Below are positions 59,501 through 63,678 of a stretch of 64,000 nt of DNA, piece by piece. Source of the stretch: Onchidella celtica (taxonomy: Eukaryota > Mollusca > Gastropoda > Systellommatophora > Onchidiidae); contig OZ007571.1 of NCBI GenBank assembly GCA_963931925.1, forward strand, positions 13,340,506 through 13,404,505, in the 5' to 3' direction. The notes under the pieces are model-generated. The model made no database searches, was not told the origin of the DNA, and worked only from the letters and a program-made list of their open reading frames with translations. Position 1 is the stretch's first letter. Each line of letters begins with the position of its first letter. Both the position numbers and the translations under genes were made by a program.

Positions 59501-59707
59501 AACCATATCTCCTATAGATTTTTGTATTACTTTTAATCATTATTATTTTAGCATAACAAACCATATATGTGAACAAACGCCGCGAAGTCAATACCAATCA
59601 AGGACATGATTCACAACAATCACGCTATGAAACCTACCTTGAGCTGAGCAAGGCCAGACAAGGGTCAAGAATGAAAACACCACGAAAGTATGGATCCGTA
59701 GCATCAT
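8699..59707 (-). CDS. Receptor-type protein tyrosine phosphatase with F-type lectin and nine EGF-like modules (21 exons, 3' end outside window)
   Basis: The features below assemble into one spliced frame of 3051 nt (1017 codons). Order of parts: signal peptide (1-23), 8-Cys EGF-like module (24-72), two-exon beta-sandwich-like region (72-189), F-type lectin/FTP domain (189-322), eight 8-Cys EGF-like modules (322-704), transmembrane helix (about 716-739), basic stop-transfer RRRK, proline-rich tail (742-857), juxtamembrane segment (858-917) and the N-terminal PTP domain (from 935: NRMKNRYKNI, YDHSRV, YINACYV, FIASQG, LTNLVEEGK). Known PTPs continue to a catalytic HC-x5-R loop, which is not in this window. 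All junctions are GT-AG and phase-compatible; all extracellular exons are phase 1-1. By family logic it is a plasma-membrane receptor that binds glycans outside and dephosphorylates phosphotyrosine inside (inference). I cannot name an orthologue. The alternative, two adjacent genes (a MEGF-like receptor and a PTP), is unlikely because the phases join cleanly across the tail exon. Confidence 0.85.
8877..9576 (+). repeat. Dispersed repeat, copy 1 (ACTAGCTGAG...TATATAGAC)
   Basis: It starts ACTAGCTGAGGTCCCCGGCC and ends in a TATATATAGAC tail, with a head-to-tail second copy immediately after. The first roughly 200 bp match the second copy well (TTTCAGTTCTGGGT, GTGAACACATCGCAGGAAG); the rest diverges. 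I cannot place the family. Non-autonomous element or LINE/SINE fragment are both possible. Confidence 0.55.
9577..10103 (+). repeat. Dispersed repeat, copy 2
   Basis: It starts ACTAGCTGAGTTGCCCGGCC and ends TTATTATATAGAT. It is a second, more diverged member of the family at 8877-9576 in the same orientation. The conserved 5' part and AT-rich 3' end suggest a mobile element rather than a simple tandem repeat. Confidence 0.55.
10104..10784. other. Intron, no feature seen
   Basis: AT-rich intronic sequence between PTP exons 20 and 21. Short open frames on both strands show no recognisable motif. Confidence 0.5.
10785..10821 (-). CDS. Exon 20: 37-nt PTP micro-exon
   Basis: 37 nt, phase 0 in and 1 out, reading GYNGEEMFIASQ. 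This matches the PTP segment G-Y-x(4)-F/Y-I-A-x-Q-G that precedes the DFW motif. The acceptor is TTTACACCAG and the donor GTAAGTC. Too short for any ORF finder; it is supported by phase and by fit between exons 19 and 21. Confidence 0.8.
11158..11291. repeat. GA/GACA simple repeat
   Basis: Purine-rich microsatellite of GA and (GACA)n units. The leucine/serine/cysteine-rich open frames on the opposite strand are products of this repeat. A G-homopolymer follows near 11347. Confidence 0.9.
11607..11683 (-). CDS. Exon 19: PTP domain
   Basis: 77 nt, phase 1 in and 0 out. With the last base of exon 18 it encodes YDHSRVHLHG...GYINACYVE. YDHSRV and YINA-x-YV are hallmark PTP motifs for the substrate-recognition region. 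Acceptor TTTTCTTCAG, donor GTGAGAGT. Confidence 0.88.
12075..12162 (-). CDS. Exon 18: start of PTP domain
   Basis: 88 nt, phase 0 in and 1 out. It ends in ENRMKNRYKNICA, the N-x-x-KNRY-x-N-I motif that opens PTP domains. A Pro is usual where this copy has Ala before YDHSRV. Acceptor GGCCCAG, donor GTGAGTG. Confidence 0.88.
12629..12807 (-). CDS. Exon 17: juxtamembrane segment before PTP
   Basis: 179 nt, phase 1 in and 0 out, residues 858-917. It contains GGVYYNTVLAL, then SIAVADLDNFVATHDKDFF and KEQFE. The pattern of a tyrosine pair, a short hydrophobic helix and F-x-x-x-F resembles the helix-turn-helix that precedes receptor PTP domains. Acceptor TTGTACAG, donor GTAAAGTT. Confidence 0.8.
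13426..13775 (-). CDS. Exon 16: cytoplasmic tail, proline-rich
   Basis: 350 nt, phase 2 in and 1 out, residues 741-858. The basic RRRK stretch right after the membrane fits a stop-transfer sequence. Tyrosines lie at about 751, 753, 760 (YNSL, a YxxL-type motif) and 804. The end is proline-lysine-rich (835-857, with PKPP motifs), as in SH3-binding segments. Acceptor is a T-run plus GCAG; donor GTATGTTG. A decayed duplicate of this exon lies at 13990-14305. Confidence 0.85.
13990..14305 (-). pseudogene. Decayed duplicate of the cytoplasmic-tail exon
   Basis: On the minus strand this stretch aligns with exon 16 along most of its length: the KIRTN/QKP start, the SVVIN and HEEVATPE regions and the GKMKAEPPK proline-rich end all have counterparts (for example GKLKAEPPKP). 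It carries in-frame stops and shifts in its first half. A TTTTTTCAG acceptor-like site remains, but no good donor is seen. It sits between exons 15 and 16, so it is a failed tandem exon duplication. Confidence 0.8.
14489..14600 (-). CDS. Exon 15: transmembrane segment
   Basis: 112 nt, phase 1 in and 2 out, residues 704-741. An acidic stalk (GGDDDPP) is followed by about 24 hydrophobic residues (LVAIIVPIAVVLILAVAIIM then GVFLW). This is a clear single-pass helix with an extracellular N-terminus. Acceptor TATACAG, donor GTACATTT. Confidence 0.88.
14601..16201. other. Intron with CA/CACG and homopolymer tracts
   Basis: CA-rich microsatellite near 15075-15175 and a C10/A9 homopolymer pair near 15761-15780. 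No exon or element ends seen. The open frames on the opposite strand are translations of these repeats. Confidence 0.5.
16202..16360 (-). CDS. Exon 14: EGF-like module 9 (membrane-proximal)
   Basis: 159 nt, phase 1-1, residues 651-704, 8 cysteines. It contains ESGKYGKACNSIC and GYEGDQC. The loop between cysteines 4 and 5 is longer than in its neighbours and carries an N-x-T glycosylation site (NNNT). Acceptor CGTTCAG, donor GTAAGTC. Confidence 0.88.
16361..19531. other. Large intron, no gene seen
   Basis: AT-rich. It contains G/GT-rich tracts near 18210-18450 and several copies of the motif ACTGGTGCTACC (17694, 17879, 18041, 18055), with an inverted version near 19095-19110. No transposase or exon recognised. 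Confidence 0.5.
19532..19672 (-). CDS. Exon 13: EGF-like module 8
   Basis: 141 nt, phase 1-1, residues 604-651, 8 cysteines (ECPAGKYGPGC ... GYRGDKC). It has the Draper/MEGF-type spacing C-x-x-G-x-Y-G-x-x-C. Acceptor CTACAG, donor GTACGTGA. Confidence 0.88.
19673..20090. other. Intron, nothing seen
   Basis: AT-rich intronic sequence up to the SINE; no motif recognised. Confidence 0.5.
20091..20345 (+). repeat. tRNA-derived SINE
   Basis: The head resembles a tRNA with internal polymerase III promoter elements: an A-box-like TGGTCTAGAGGCAAGG near 20099 and a B box GGTTCGCATCC at 20143-20153. A non-tRNA body follows. A true tRNA gene is excluded because the acceptor stem does not close and no clean 73-nt fold is present. 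The 3' end is approximate. Confidence 0.75.
20346..21543. other. Intron with an AT-rich tandem duplication
   Basis: Two diverged copies of a roughly 180-bp segment (motifs CCTCTGGCGTTGGTAC, ATGAGA..AAATGTCTCAAA and CTGTGTTTATTCCCCATATT) lie near 21090-21240 and 21270-21440. No gene seen. Confidence 0.55.
21544..21684 (-). CDS. Exon 12: EGF-like module 7
   Basis: 141 nt, phase 1-1, residues 557-604, 8 cysteines (ECIAGRYGPDCKYNC ... GFNGTRC, with an N-G-T sequon). Acceptor TTTACAG, donor GTAAGTG. Confidence 0.88.
21685..22093. other. Intron, possible 5' part of the adjacent repeat
   Basis: GC-richer than its surroundings near 21900-22090 (CTGCCCTCGTGGGCAG, GGCGGCCATCTTGG). It may belong to the repeat that starts at 22094, but the second copy of that repeat does not share it. 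Confidence 0.4.
22179..22290. repeat. (TCTA)n microsatellite
   Basis: Tetranucleotide array inside the dispersed repeat. It grades into a TTCTATCTAT pattern before the GATCT satellite. Confidence 0.95.
22325..23455. repeat. GATCT-unit satellite, about 1.1 kb
   Basis: An uninterrupted array built from the pentamers TCTGA and TCTAT (phrases like GATCTGATCTGATCTATTCT) with occasional substitutions. Higher-order phrases recur, such as CTGATCTGAGCTATACTGATC near 22575, 22615, 23030 and 23075. The spacing is too short and regular for CRISPR. Confidence 0.95.
23456..23640. repeat. (TATC)n and CT-rich microsatellite
   Basis: A TATC tetranucleotide run is followed by a CT dinucleotide-rich tract, the right side of the repeat core. 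Confidence 0.95.
24122..28692. other. Long intron, LTR-like promoter region but no clear element
   Basis: 24122-25720 has features reminiscent of an LTR: a CCAAT-like AGCCAATCAT, a TATA-like GGATATTATATAAG near 24470, and a general resemblance to the solo LTR at 29667. I could not find paired ends. 25721-28692 holds mixed-composition sequence with T, C and A homopolymers and no recognisable gene. Confidence 0.4.
28693..28836 (-). CDS. Exon 11: EGF-like module 6
   Basis: 144 nt, phase 1-1, residues 509-557, 8 cysteines (SPGMYGRDCRSTC ... GYTGRTC). Acceptor TTTACAG, donor GTGAGTA. Its flanking intron resembles that of the dead exon near 32650. Confidence 0.88.
28837..29354. other. Intron and left flank of the mariner relic
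   Basis: The intron near 28840-29030 is homologous to 32690-32870 (intron duplication). From about 29120 a CTCACTTTGAAGGCACCCC segment may be the decayed outer end of the mariner-like element. Confidence 0.4.
29355..29666 (+). pseudogene. Mariner-like transposase, N-terminal half (broken)
   Basis: It reads MDISKEQLVCASNFATNSGK, then TASETFDLLKTVF and later VLTDQNVEKVSVVM, the DNA-binding half of mariner-family (SETMAR/GVQW-like) transposases. Frameshifts and stops are present. The frame is cut at 29666 by a solo LTR and resumes at 30915. Confidence 0.75.
29667..30914 (+). mobile_element. Solo LTR inserted in the mariner relic
   Basis: 1248 bp, starting TGTCATGAG and ending CTCGTGACA, so the termini are inverted (TGTCA/TGACA). 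It is flanked by the 5-bp direct repeat TCCTG at 29662-29666 and 30915-30919. There is a TATA-like GGATATTATAAAAC near 30030 and a possible TTTAATAA polyadenylation signal near 30820. No internal coding region. It is a different subfamily from the LTRs at 33941 and 36920 but shares the terminal type. Confidence 0.85.
30915..31640 (+). pseudogene. Mariner-like transposase, C-terminal half (broken)
   Basis: It continues from 29666 after the LTR. Recognisable pieces are DRDFFKRIMTSDK, PRGQNVNQEYIQVLRPLREQ, KDWFLYHDNATPHK and HPPYSPDVA. The last two carry the second and third acidic residues of the mariner D,D34D catalytic triad. Multiple stops and frameshifts show it is dead. Confidence 0.78.
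31641..32264. other. Intron, homologous to 33390-33640
   Basis: Short matching motifs (for example GGCTCCGTC.TAGTTT / AAGCTCCGTCTCAGTTT and the order of neighbouring segments) indicate an older duplication of intron plus EGF exon. No gene. Confidence 0.4.
32265..32604 (-). repeat. Recent intron-exon duplication, copy 1
   Basis: This 340-bp block, containing exon 10, matches 32881-33229 (offset about 616-625). Identity is highest through the exon. Confidence 0.85.
32377..32520 (-). CDS. Exon 10: EGF-like module 5
   Basis: 144 nt, phase 1-1, residues 461-509, 8 cysteines (CPSGMYGSECKSQC ... GYTRPTC). It differs from exon 9 at two positions: one changes His to Tyr (NCDYRDG), the other is the second exon base. 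Both splice sites are intact, so it can be spliced in. Confidence 0.85.
32605..32686 (-). pseudogene. Truncated, frameshifted EGF exon
   Basis: On the minus strand it begins after a TTTTATAG acceptor with CATGTCCTTTAGGCATG, homologous to the start of its neighbours. A one-base loss follows (ATGTTGGACC where relatives have ATGTATGGACC). At 32605 the homology breaks abruptly into duplicated intron, so the last half, including the donor site, is gone. Confidence 0.8.
32881..33229 (-). repeat. Recent intron-exon duplication, copy 2
   Basis: Partner of 32265-32604, containing exon 9. Confidence 0.85.
33002..33145 (-). CDS. Exon 9: EGF-like module 4
   Basis: 144 nt, phase 1-1, residues 413-461, 8 cysteines. 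Nearly identical to exon 10. Acceptor TTTACAG, donor GTGAGTA. Confidence 0.88.
33230..33940. other. Intron, nothing seen beyond duplicated intron sequence
   Basis: AT-rich intron. 33390-33640 is an old paralogue of 31880-32200. Confidence 0.4.
33941..35132 (+). mobile_element. Solo LTR, Gmr1-like family, 5-bp TSD CCTAC
   Basis: 1192 bp, starting TGTCGCGAG and ending ATTTGTGACA, related throughout to the LTRs of the element at 1-7752 (for example GAGCGATAGATGTAAG and the terminal CCCAGTCTGGG palindrome). Flanked by CCTAC at 33936-33940 and 35133-35137. No internal region, so it arose by LTR-LTR recombination. Antisense to the host gene and more diverged than the LTR at 36920. Confidence 0.92.
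35138..35612. other. Intron, nothing seen
   Basis: AT-rich intronic sequence with an A-homopolymer near 35431; no motif. Confidence 0.5.
35613..35756 (-). CDS. Exon 8: EGF-like module 3
   Basis: 144 nt, phase 1-1, residues 365-413, 8 cysteines (CSSGSYGPSCRYMC ... GYTGRTC). Acceptor TTTTCAG, donor GTAAGGC. Confidence 0.88.
35757..36335. other. Intron, nothing seen
   Basis: AT-rich with a G16 homopolymer near 35862; no motif recognised. Confidence 0.5.
36345..36827. mobile_element. MITE-like element with inverted ends
   Basis: The ends are inverted copies: left GTATATTTAGGCCGAATACG, right (reverse complement) GTATATTTGGGCCGAATACG, with homology over about 60 bp. It is flanked by TAATTCTAT at 36336-36344 and 36828-36836, a 9-bp direct repeat. 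No transposase inside; a G/C-richer centre contains two diverged CTACCGG/GCGGTAG stretches. The superfamily is not clear from the ends. Confidence 0.7.
36920..38147 (+). mobile_element. Solo LTR, Gmr1-like family, 5-bp TSD ATGGT
   Basis: 1228 bp, starting TGTCACGAGTGGAG and ending TTTGTGACA, closely similar to the LTRs of the 1-7752 element in reverse orientation. Flanked by ATGGT at 36915-36919 and 38148-38152. No internal region. Antisense to the host gene; its right edge is only 20 bp from the exon 7 splice donor. Confidence 0.95.
38168..38296 (-). CDS. Exon 7: EGF-like module 2
   Basis: 129 nt, phase 1-1, residues 322-365, 8 cysteines in a shorter spacing (CADTYGRECEHRCHC ... GFTGDAC). 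Acceptor CATATCACAG, donor GTGAGTATG. Confidence 0.88.
38297..38846. other. Intron, nothing seen
   Basis: AT-rich intron with no recognisable feature. Confidence 0.5.
38847..39041 (-). CDS. Exon 6: F-type lectin domain, second half
   Basis: 195 nt, phase 1-1, residues 257-322. It begins DCCSERLRGFILKSF and ends with SVQASHVLTLCETEMYG. With Arg255 from exon 5 it forms R-x-D-C-C-x-x-R, the binding-loop signature of F-type lectins. L-x-L-C-E-x-E-x-Y is the conserved last strand of the fold. Acceptor TTTCCAG, donor GTATGTAC. Confidence 0.88.
39042..40546. other. Intron, nothing seen
   Basis: AT-rich intron with G and C homopolymers near 40001 and 40125. Short open frames show no motif. Confidence 0.5.
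40547..40750 (-). CDS. Exon 5: F-type lectin domain, first half
   Basis: 204 nt, phase 1-1, residues 189-257. It reads RNVALKQMTNQSS, then AVDGNTNP, SCTHTSEGND and INRYVLYNRQ. This is the canonical FTP/F-type lectin start (N-V-A-L...A-V-D-G-N), with His226 and Arg255 as candidate sugar ligands. Acceptor TTTTTGGCAG, donor GTGAGGG. Confidence 0.9.
40751..41258. other. Intron, nothing seen
   Basis: AT-rich intron up to the LINE insertion; no motif. Confidence 0.5.
41270..42998 (+). mobile_element. 5'-truncated non-LTR retrotransposon with RNase H
   Basis: It starts inside the RT palm (MYVDDLALLC), followed by the thumb (YIRPVLEYDISAWGAA) with frameshifts and a stop. An RNase H domain follows (VFTDGSAQEA, YRAETEAILEA, WIPGHCNIIGNDKAD), then a C-terminal CPCG-x(5)-EHVLQQC zinc-like motif. 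RNase H after RT suggests the I/Nimb-like branch of LINEs (inference). The 3' end is a (GAA)n tail. It is flanked by the 11-bp direct repeat ACTTCATCCAA at 41259-41269 and 42999-43009. Confidence 0.9.
43010..46415. other. Long intron, no gene seen
   Basis: Several open frames of 60-165 codons occur on both strands, none with recognisable motifs or supported splice sites. C/G homopolymers lie near 44166 and 44722. Repeated ACTGAGT/GACTCAG motifs near 43425-43500 and 46165-46370 suggest another dispersed repeat. Confidence 0.45.
46416..46607 (-). CDS. Exon 4: ectodomain beta-sandwich-like region, second half
   Basis: 192 nt, phase 1-1, residues 125-189. It reads DELQLFTVSFLGSTN, then LDCTGERRG and KVILSGQGVNYLCSLYISG. 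It precedes the F-type lectin domain and ends in L-C-S-L-Y-I-S-G-G, continuous with GRNVAL of exon 5. Acceptor CTTCCACAAG, donor GTAAGTT. Confidence 0.85.
46608..47639. other. Intron, GT microsatellite only
   Basis: GT/GC dinucleotide tract near 46894-46945 and a C-rich tract near 47452-47480. No gene seen. Confidence 0.5.
47640..47830 (-). mobile_element. 3' end of a CR1/Rex-like LINE or related SINE
   Basis: A pentameric ATAAG array (TAAGATAAGATAAGATAA) is followed by ATTTTATTCGTCCTTGTACA and GGAAATTT. This is the reverse complement of the usual tail of CR1-group LINEs and their SINEs, so the element lies on the minus strand. No coding part is recognised. Confidence 0.45.
48172..48330 (-). 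CDS. Exon 3: ectodomain beta-sandwich-like region, first half
   Basis: 159 nt, phase 1-1, residues 72-125. It reads DLSSHATLPTPDWLVDSNDT, then SWQQVTVHLNRSLPF and TWLRLHVNQP. The pattern (aromatic strand, C, V-T-V-x-L, W-L-R-L) resembles a galactose-binding-like half domain; two N-x-S/T sequons are present. Acceptor ATGTTACAG, donor GTAAAAG. Confidence 0.85.
48930..50170 (+). mobile_element. Degraded CR1/L2-like LINE fragment
   Basis: Pieces of the C-terminal RT region remain: DKTEIQHV-like near 49095, an L-D-G-T-I-F-like strand near 49170, NKLQRVQNNA at 49528, YVDHIPSYLI near 49665, and a final region around 49840-49920. The tail TAAGCGCTTTGGGTAC plus ATTATTATTA at 50108-50158 is typical of these LINE 3' ends. 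A second tail-like segment (TTTATATAGCGCACATCC) near 49290 suggests a nested insertion. Full of stops. Confidence 0.6.
49995..50085. repeat. (GA)n microsatellite
   Basis: Nearly pure GA dinucleotide tract inside the LINE relic. Confidence 0.95.
50836..50979 (-). CDS. Exon 2: EGF-like module 1
   Basis: 144 nt, phase 1-1, residues 24-72, 8 cysteines: HNPCTLGWFGSNCQYKCHCQ ... ESGWFGPACQY. It joins the signal-peptide exon in phase to give AQGHNPC. Acceptor ATCATAG, donor GTGAGTA. Confidence 0.9.
51072..51079. other. 8-bp target-site duplication of the P-like transposon (left)
   Basis: ATTGCAAG, paired with ATAGCAAG at 53313-53320 (7 of 8 identical). An 8-bp duplication is the length used by P-element superfamily transposons. 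Confidence 0.75.
51080..53312 (+). mobile_element. P-element/THAP9-like DNA transposon
   Basis: 2233 bp bounded by 63-bp terminal inverted repeats (51080-51142 and 53250-53312) with one mismatch, beginning CAAGGACTACTATATG. Each repeat contains the perfect palindrome CTTCGCTAGCGAAG, a plausible transposase-binding site (inference). The 8-bp TSD and the coded transposase agree with the P superfamily. The copy lies in the intron between exons 1 and 2. Confidence 0.92.
51449..52777 (+). pseudogene. P-element-like transposase, disrupted
   Basis: One reading frame of about 443 codons with a single internal TAA at 51959-51961. The N-terminus has LPPSIFNVPSSC, a form of the AVPxIF box that follows THAP domains. 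It continues through RKLQSMISSTDVDQVL, KHCFLLVDEVKIRQRVAF and DSVHLLKCLL; the second has the D-E pair of the P-type RNase H-like core. The THAP zinc finger upstream (51350-51440) is not intact: only weak similarity with stops is visible. It ends STFFSP at 52777, shorter than full-length THAP9/P transposases. Displayed starts are GTG, so the true start is unknown. Confidence 0.82.
53349..54371 (+). repeat. Microsatellite-bearing dispersed repeat, copy B
   Basis: It starts AATTTGAGTCATCGTG and ends GTGGAATCTAGTTCAGTAGT, homologous to copy A at 22094-24121. The core is (TCTA)n only (53437-53660) and lacks the GATCT satellite. Shared right-hand motifs include CATTAACACCATTGGCTT and ACAAAATCAATCAC repeated twice. 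Confidence 0.7.
53437..53660. repeat. (TCTA)n microsatellite
   Basis: Tetranucleotide array with interruptions at the right end; the S-I-Y-L open frame here is its translation. Confidence 0.95.
54372..57909. other. Intron, no gene seen
   Basis: Mixed composition with repeated ATGACC/GGTCAT motifs near 54660-55200, C-tracts near 55638 and 56827 followed by CT repeats, and an AATAAA-containing segment near 57180. Open frames of up to 115 codons (55709, 56053) show no family motif. Confidence 0.45.
57910..57991 (+). CDS. Possible first exon of a second secreted or membrane protein (plus strand)
   Basis: It reads MKLLLGFMLIFTLLWNFNWT then ICAKSFC, a textbook signal peptide (Lys, long hydrophobic core, Cys-Ala cleavage region). 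A strong GTGAGTTC donor follows directly in phase 1, the same phase as exon 1 of the large gene. No plus-strand partner exon was found to the right within the window, so this could be chance, an orphaned duplicated first exon, or the start of a nested gene. Confidence 0.35.
57992..59637. other. Intron, no gene seen
   Basis: AT-rich with a C-rich tract at 58957-58985 and G12 near 59033. No exon found on either strand. Confidence 0.45.
59638..59707 (-). CDS. Exon 1: start codon and signal peptide
   Basis: 70 nt, phase 1 out. Two adjacent ATGs open MMLRIHTFVVFSFLTLVW, followed by PCSAQ and a GTAGGTTTC donor. A hydrophobic core and S-A-Q cleavage site fit a signal peptide. I chose this start because the joined product runs directly into the first EGF module. 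The upstream 5' UTR is not resolved. Confidence 0.82.
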
Positions 59708-59891
59708 CCTCTTAGTGGCTTGTAGTCTACTCTATCAATGAAAGGAATAAAGAAACATAAGGACTATAAATTAATGTTGATCATAGCAGTGCTTTATAGT
59801 TCGTCTACCTGGTCCGCACAGAATCATTTTACCGTAATCATAAAACACTCATGTAACTGAGCACAGGTGATAATTTTTTGGCACAAAATTG

Positions 59892-60132
<241 letters not shown>

Positions 60133-60208
60133 ACGCCCATATATTTCTATACTATCTATCAGTCTGTCTGTCTATCTACGTATATGTCTATCTATATATA
60201 AATCTATC

Positions 60209-60357
<149 letters not shown>

Positions 60358-60861
60358 GTCTGTTGTTTGTCGATCGATCTGCCTATCTATCCATATGTCT
60401 ATATATGACTGACATTTACTACATAAATACAAACACAGTTTACCTGCTTGGCTTGAAATTTCACTATTTTCCCACTATGAATTAATTAAACACCCATGTT
60501 TTCAAGAAATAAAGAGCAGTCCCTCCTGCAGTCTAACTTGTCTAAAACTTACACGTCTATCTGCAAAGTATGTATAACTCTGTGTGCTATACATTTCTTA
60601 TTTATTCAATAGCTAGGCCTGCCCGAGAATATTACTTCCTCTTTGCCTGTCGCGAACACGGGTGGTTTGACTGGTTCTGAATTATTGGGTGAACAGGTCA
60701 ACAGGATTTAAACTATATTTAGCTATTTATTTGGGCGACAAAACAATTTGCAGGCAGAATTTTAACTAAAAGTAAGTAGGGAATAGAGGGGGTGTGGATT
60801 AAAGCGCACAAGAAGGGGATTGAGGGCACGGGCAAGCACAATATACATCAATGTGCAGAAA
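60358..60861. other. Upstream region, nothing seen
   Basis: AT-rich sequence upstream of the large gene. No convincing TATA or other promoter element could be assigned. Confidence 0.4.
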
Positions 60862-61015
60862 GAAAGAGAGAGAGAGATAAAACGAGGGAGGGAGAGAGAG
60901 AGAGAGAGAACGAGGGAGGGGGGGGGAGAGAGAGAGAGAGAGCGAGGGAGGGAGGGAGAGAGAGAGAGAGAGAGGGGGCGGGGGAGGTCATGCTCGCTTG
61001 CCAACAATAGAATGC
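60862..61015. repeat. (GA)n tract with flank shared with 56805-56860
   Basis: GA-rich array followed by GGTCATGCTCGCTTGCCAAC. The reverse complement of the same flank plus CT array occurs at 56805-56856, so this is a dispersed repeat carrying its own microsatellite. Confidence 0.75.
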
Positions 61016-62187
61016 GAGAGTTTTCGCGGGCCAAGTTCTGTTTCTATCAACTAACAGATAAGCTTAAGAATATTTCAACCAGGATACATTAAGAAAATCT
61101 GTTTAAAATTGGAGGCTGTTGCACTTTTTCAGTGTTATAACACCGGTGCCTATAAACAGCCATGGCTATACACCCCATTTTCCCGAAAAGCAAACGTCTC
61201 CATAGTGGCCTATTCAAGCAAGTCATGACAGCTTCATTTTCTTTTATTGACAGAAAGGTTAGATCATGGCGTCCGTGAAACCAACAAAAGTGGGCTTTGG
61301 TACAGTCCTTGTGATGTTTCCCTGTTCATGTGCAACCAACTTCTTCCTTGCATAGGCAACCAAGCATGTTCTTTGTCACTACAGCATATCCGTTTTTTTT
61401 TTTTTTTTTGATTGCCCTACGAATATAATTATATAACATTTTGGATATATACATAATATCCACTGTACGCACCGTGTTTTATTCCACAGATGAAAACTAC
61501 ACCCAAAGATAAATTAATTGTCGAATGAAAGGCACAAAGGTTGAATGTCGCCCGTATTAACTAGAGAAATAACAGGAAATGTAGAGATCGTCGTAAATAA
61601 CTAAGATGCTATGTACAGCTTTGTTTCGGCAGGAGAAATGCAACACATAAATAACATTATCGTACTGCACTGTCATATTGACTTATCTCCTTTTCCAAAG
61701 TACTGGGAGAAGCACACAAACCAGCCTTATCAGAGTGACATTTTTGTACTTTAAGGCATGAGCAGTGCAGCGACGGATAGGTGTATCTGTTTTTTGTTCA
61801 CTTAAAAGTGAATACCCACCTTGGCTTACATGAGAACAATGACATGGACATTCTGTTGTAGTATAAAAGACTTAAGAGTCCGATGAGTTTGGAGTGTAGC
61901 AATGATGTCTTGACAGCTCTTTCGTGAAACAAAGAAAAGACCAGGTAGTTTTCAGACGATAGTGACATGAAAGTTTTATTAGTTCATGCATTGATCTGCT
62001 TATTGTATCATTACTTTTTCATTCAAGCAAACAGCATGAGAACGCCCCAGTAGCTTTGTGTTATGTGACATGATTGTATTCTTTCGAGGACGCCGACAAA
62101 TCATATATCGACCATACGTCGAACAGATGTCTTGATATTTATGACGTGTTTCCATACAAATTATAAACTAATGTTTAATTCATAATT
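61016..62187. other. Intergenic, nothing seen
   Basis: AT-rich sequence with a T17 homopolymer near 61394. No motif recognised on either strand. Confidence 0.45.
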
Positions 62188-62216
62188 ATGAGACGGGGAA
62201 GGCGGGAAACAGAGAA

Positions 62217-62217
<1 letters not shown>

Positions 62218-62267
<50 letters not shown>

Positions 62268-62372
62268 CAGACAGACAGACAGAGAGACAGACAGACACAG
62301 AGAGTCAGACACAGAGAGAGAGACAGAAACAGAGAGACAGACAGACGGACAGAGAGGCAGAGACAGAGAGAA
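62218..62372. repeat. GA/GACA microsatellite
   Basis: (GA)n followed by (GACA)n-like units. The Arg/Glu-rich open frame is its translation. Confidence 0.95.
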
Positions 62373-63678
62373 TTTTTCTGTGTCTTCTCTCTAGTTCCTC
62401 ATCCCTGCAGTTTCCCATTTTGTTTAGAAGTAGAAAACACGAGGTAGGATATGAAGATAATTTTGAAGAGGGCTTTTTGCCGTAAATGCTTTCTGTCTTC
62501 CTTATAGTGCCCGGAGTGTAACACTAAGTACACAGACGAAGGGACGGAGAGAAGTGGGAGCAAAGAGGTCTTGCGCATGATTGTGCCGACTGTACGTAGA
62601 TCGGTAAGGAAACAAAAAGTCACAAAGTTGAAAGAGGAAGGATGACGATGGTAAATCCCAAATAAAAAATGTTATGAAATTATACTTTTCCTGCACTGAA
62701 ATTAAACAAGGAAGTTTGGATCCACCCTTTTAGAGTGCAAACGGGAGTAGTTTGCGACAATGTGAAGAGAGTCAGATAATTGGCATATTTTCGAAAACCT
62801 CTTTGTTATTGTTACACTCTTATTCGATAAATCATTCTGTGAATCTTTTACACTGCACTTTTCAGAGATCCTAAGCCGGCGTGTTGACCATAGGCAAATT
62901 CCCATTATTACAAACGATAATTGCGTGGGCGAAAAATCATAAACTTTTAGAATATCTGAGGTAAATTCTTCGTGAGTTTCAAATTCTACGGAATAATAGG
63001 ATTGATAAGAAAAGAAAGAATCCCTTTTACTATTTCATTCGCATAAAGGTACAAGTTCGGTAGAAAGTGAACTTTTGAGACATTCTCTACACCCCCACCC
63101 CCAGTGGTGTATTTCGGAAGGCAAAGGCTTAAAATTTATCTTAACACCAGAACCGGGACGCACACACTACCGGGCCATTTACCCGAAAATTGGGTCAGCA
63201 TGTAGAGGGCCGACTCACAGGTCACTCTTCCTTACTATTGTTAAAAATTCAGAGTTTCTCCCCTTGTTAAGGTGTCAAATACCTCTTTCTCTTATCAATG
63301 CGATTACAACCTCCACTACGTTTCTTATGTCGGAGAGTAGCGAAAATGACGATATCGATACTAAATAGTATTGGTCTAAATTTAGTTAGGTTCGATTTAG
63401 TTTTTGTCGGGTATTTTCAAACAGACAACAACGATGTGCTCTTAATTTCTCTAGGATTATTGCACACATTCTTGGATTATAACTTTTGAATTTTGTTCAC
63501 AAACCTATGTGTTGCCAGTGTTGTGATAGTGTGAAATAGTCTAGATCTAGTTAGATCTAACTAGAATCTAGATCTAGACTTAAATTTATGCGATAGAGAG
63601 AGAGAGTTGGAAGAAATGTGGACATGGAGATCCAGCCTTCCTCGAAGTGTTTGTAGCCTGTGAGTAACTAAATACCAT
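62373..63678. other. Intergenic, nothing seen apart from palindromic TCTAGATC motifs
   Basis: Mixed sequence. 63538-63580 contains interleaved TAGATCTAG palindromes just upstream of the THAP frame. No terminal inverted repeat like that of the element at 51080 was found. Confidence 0.4.
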
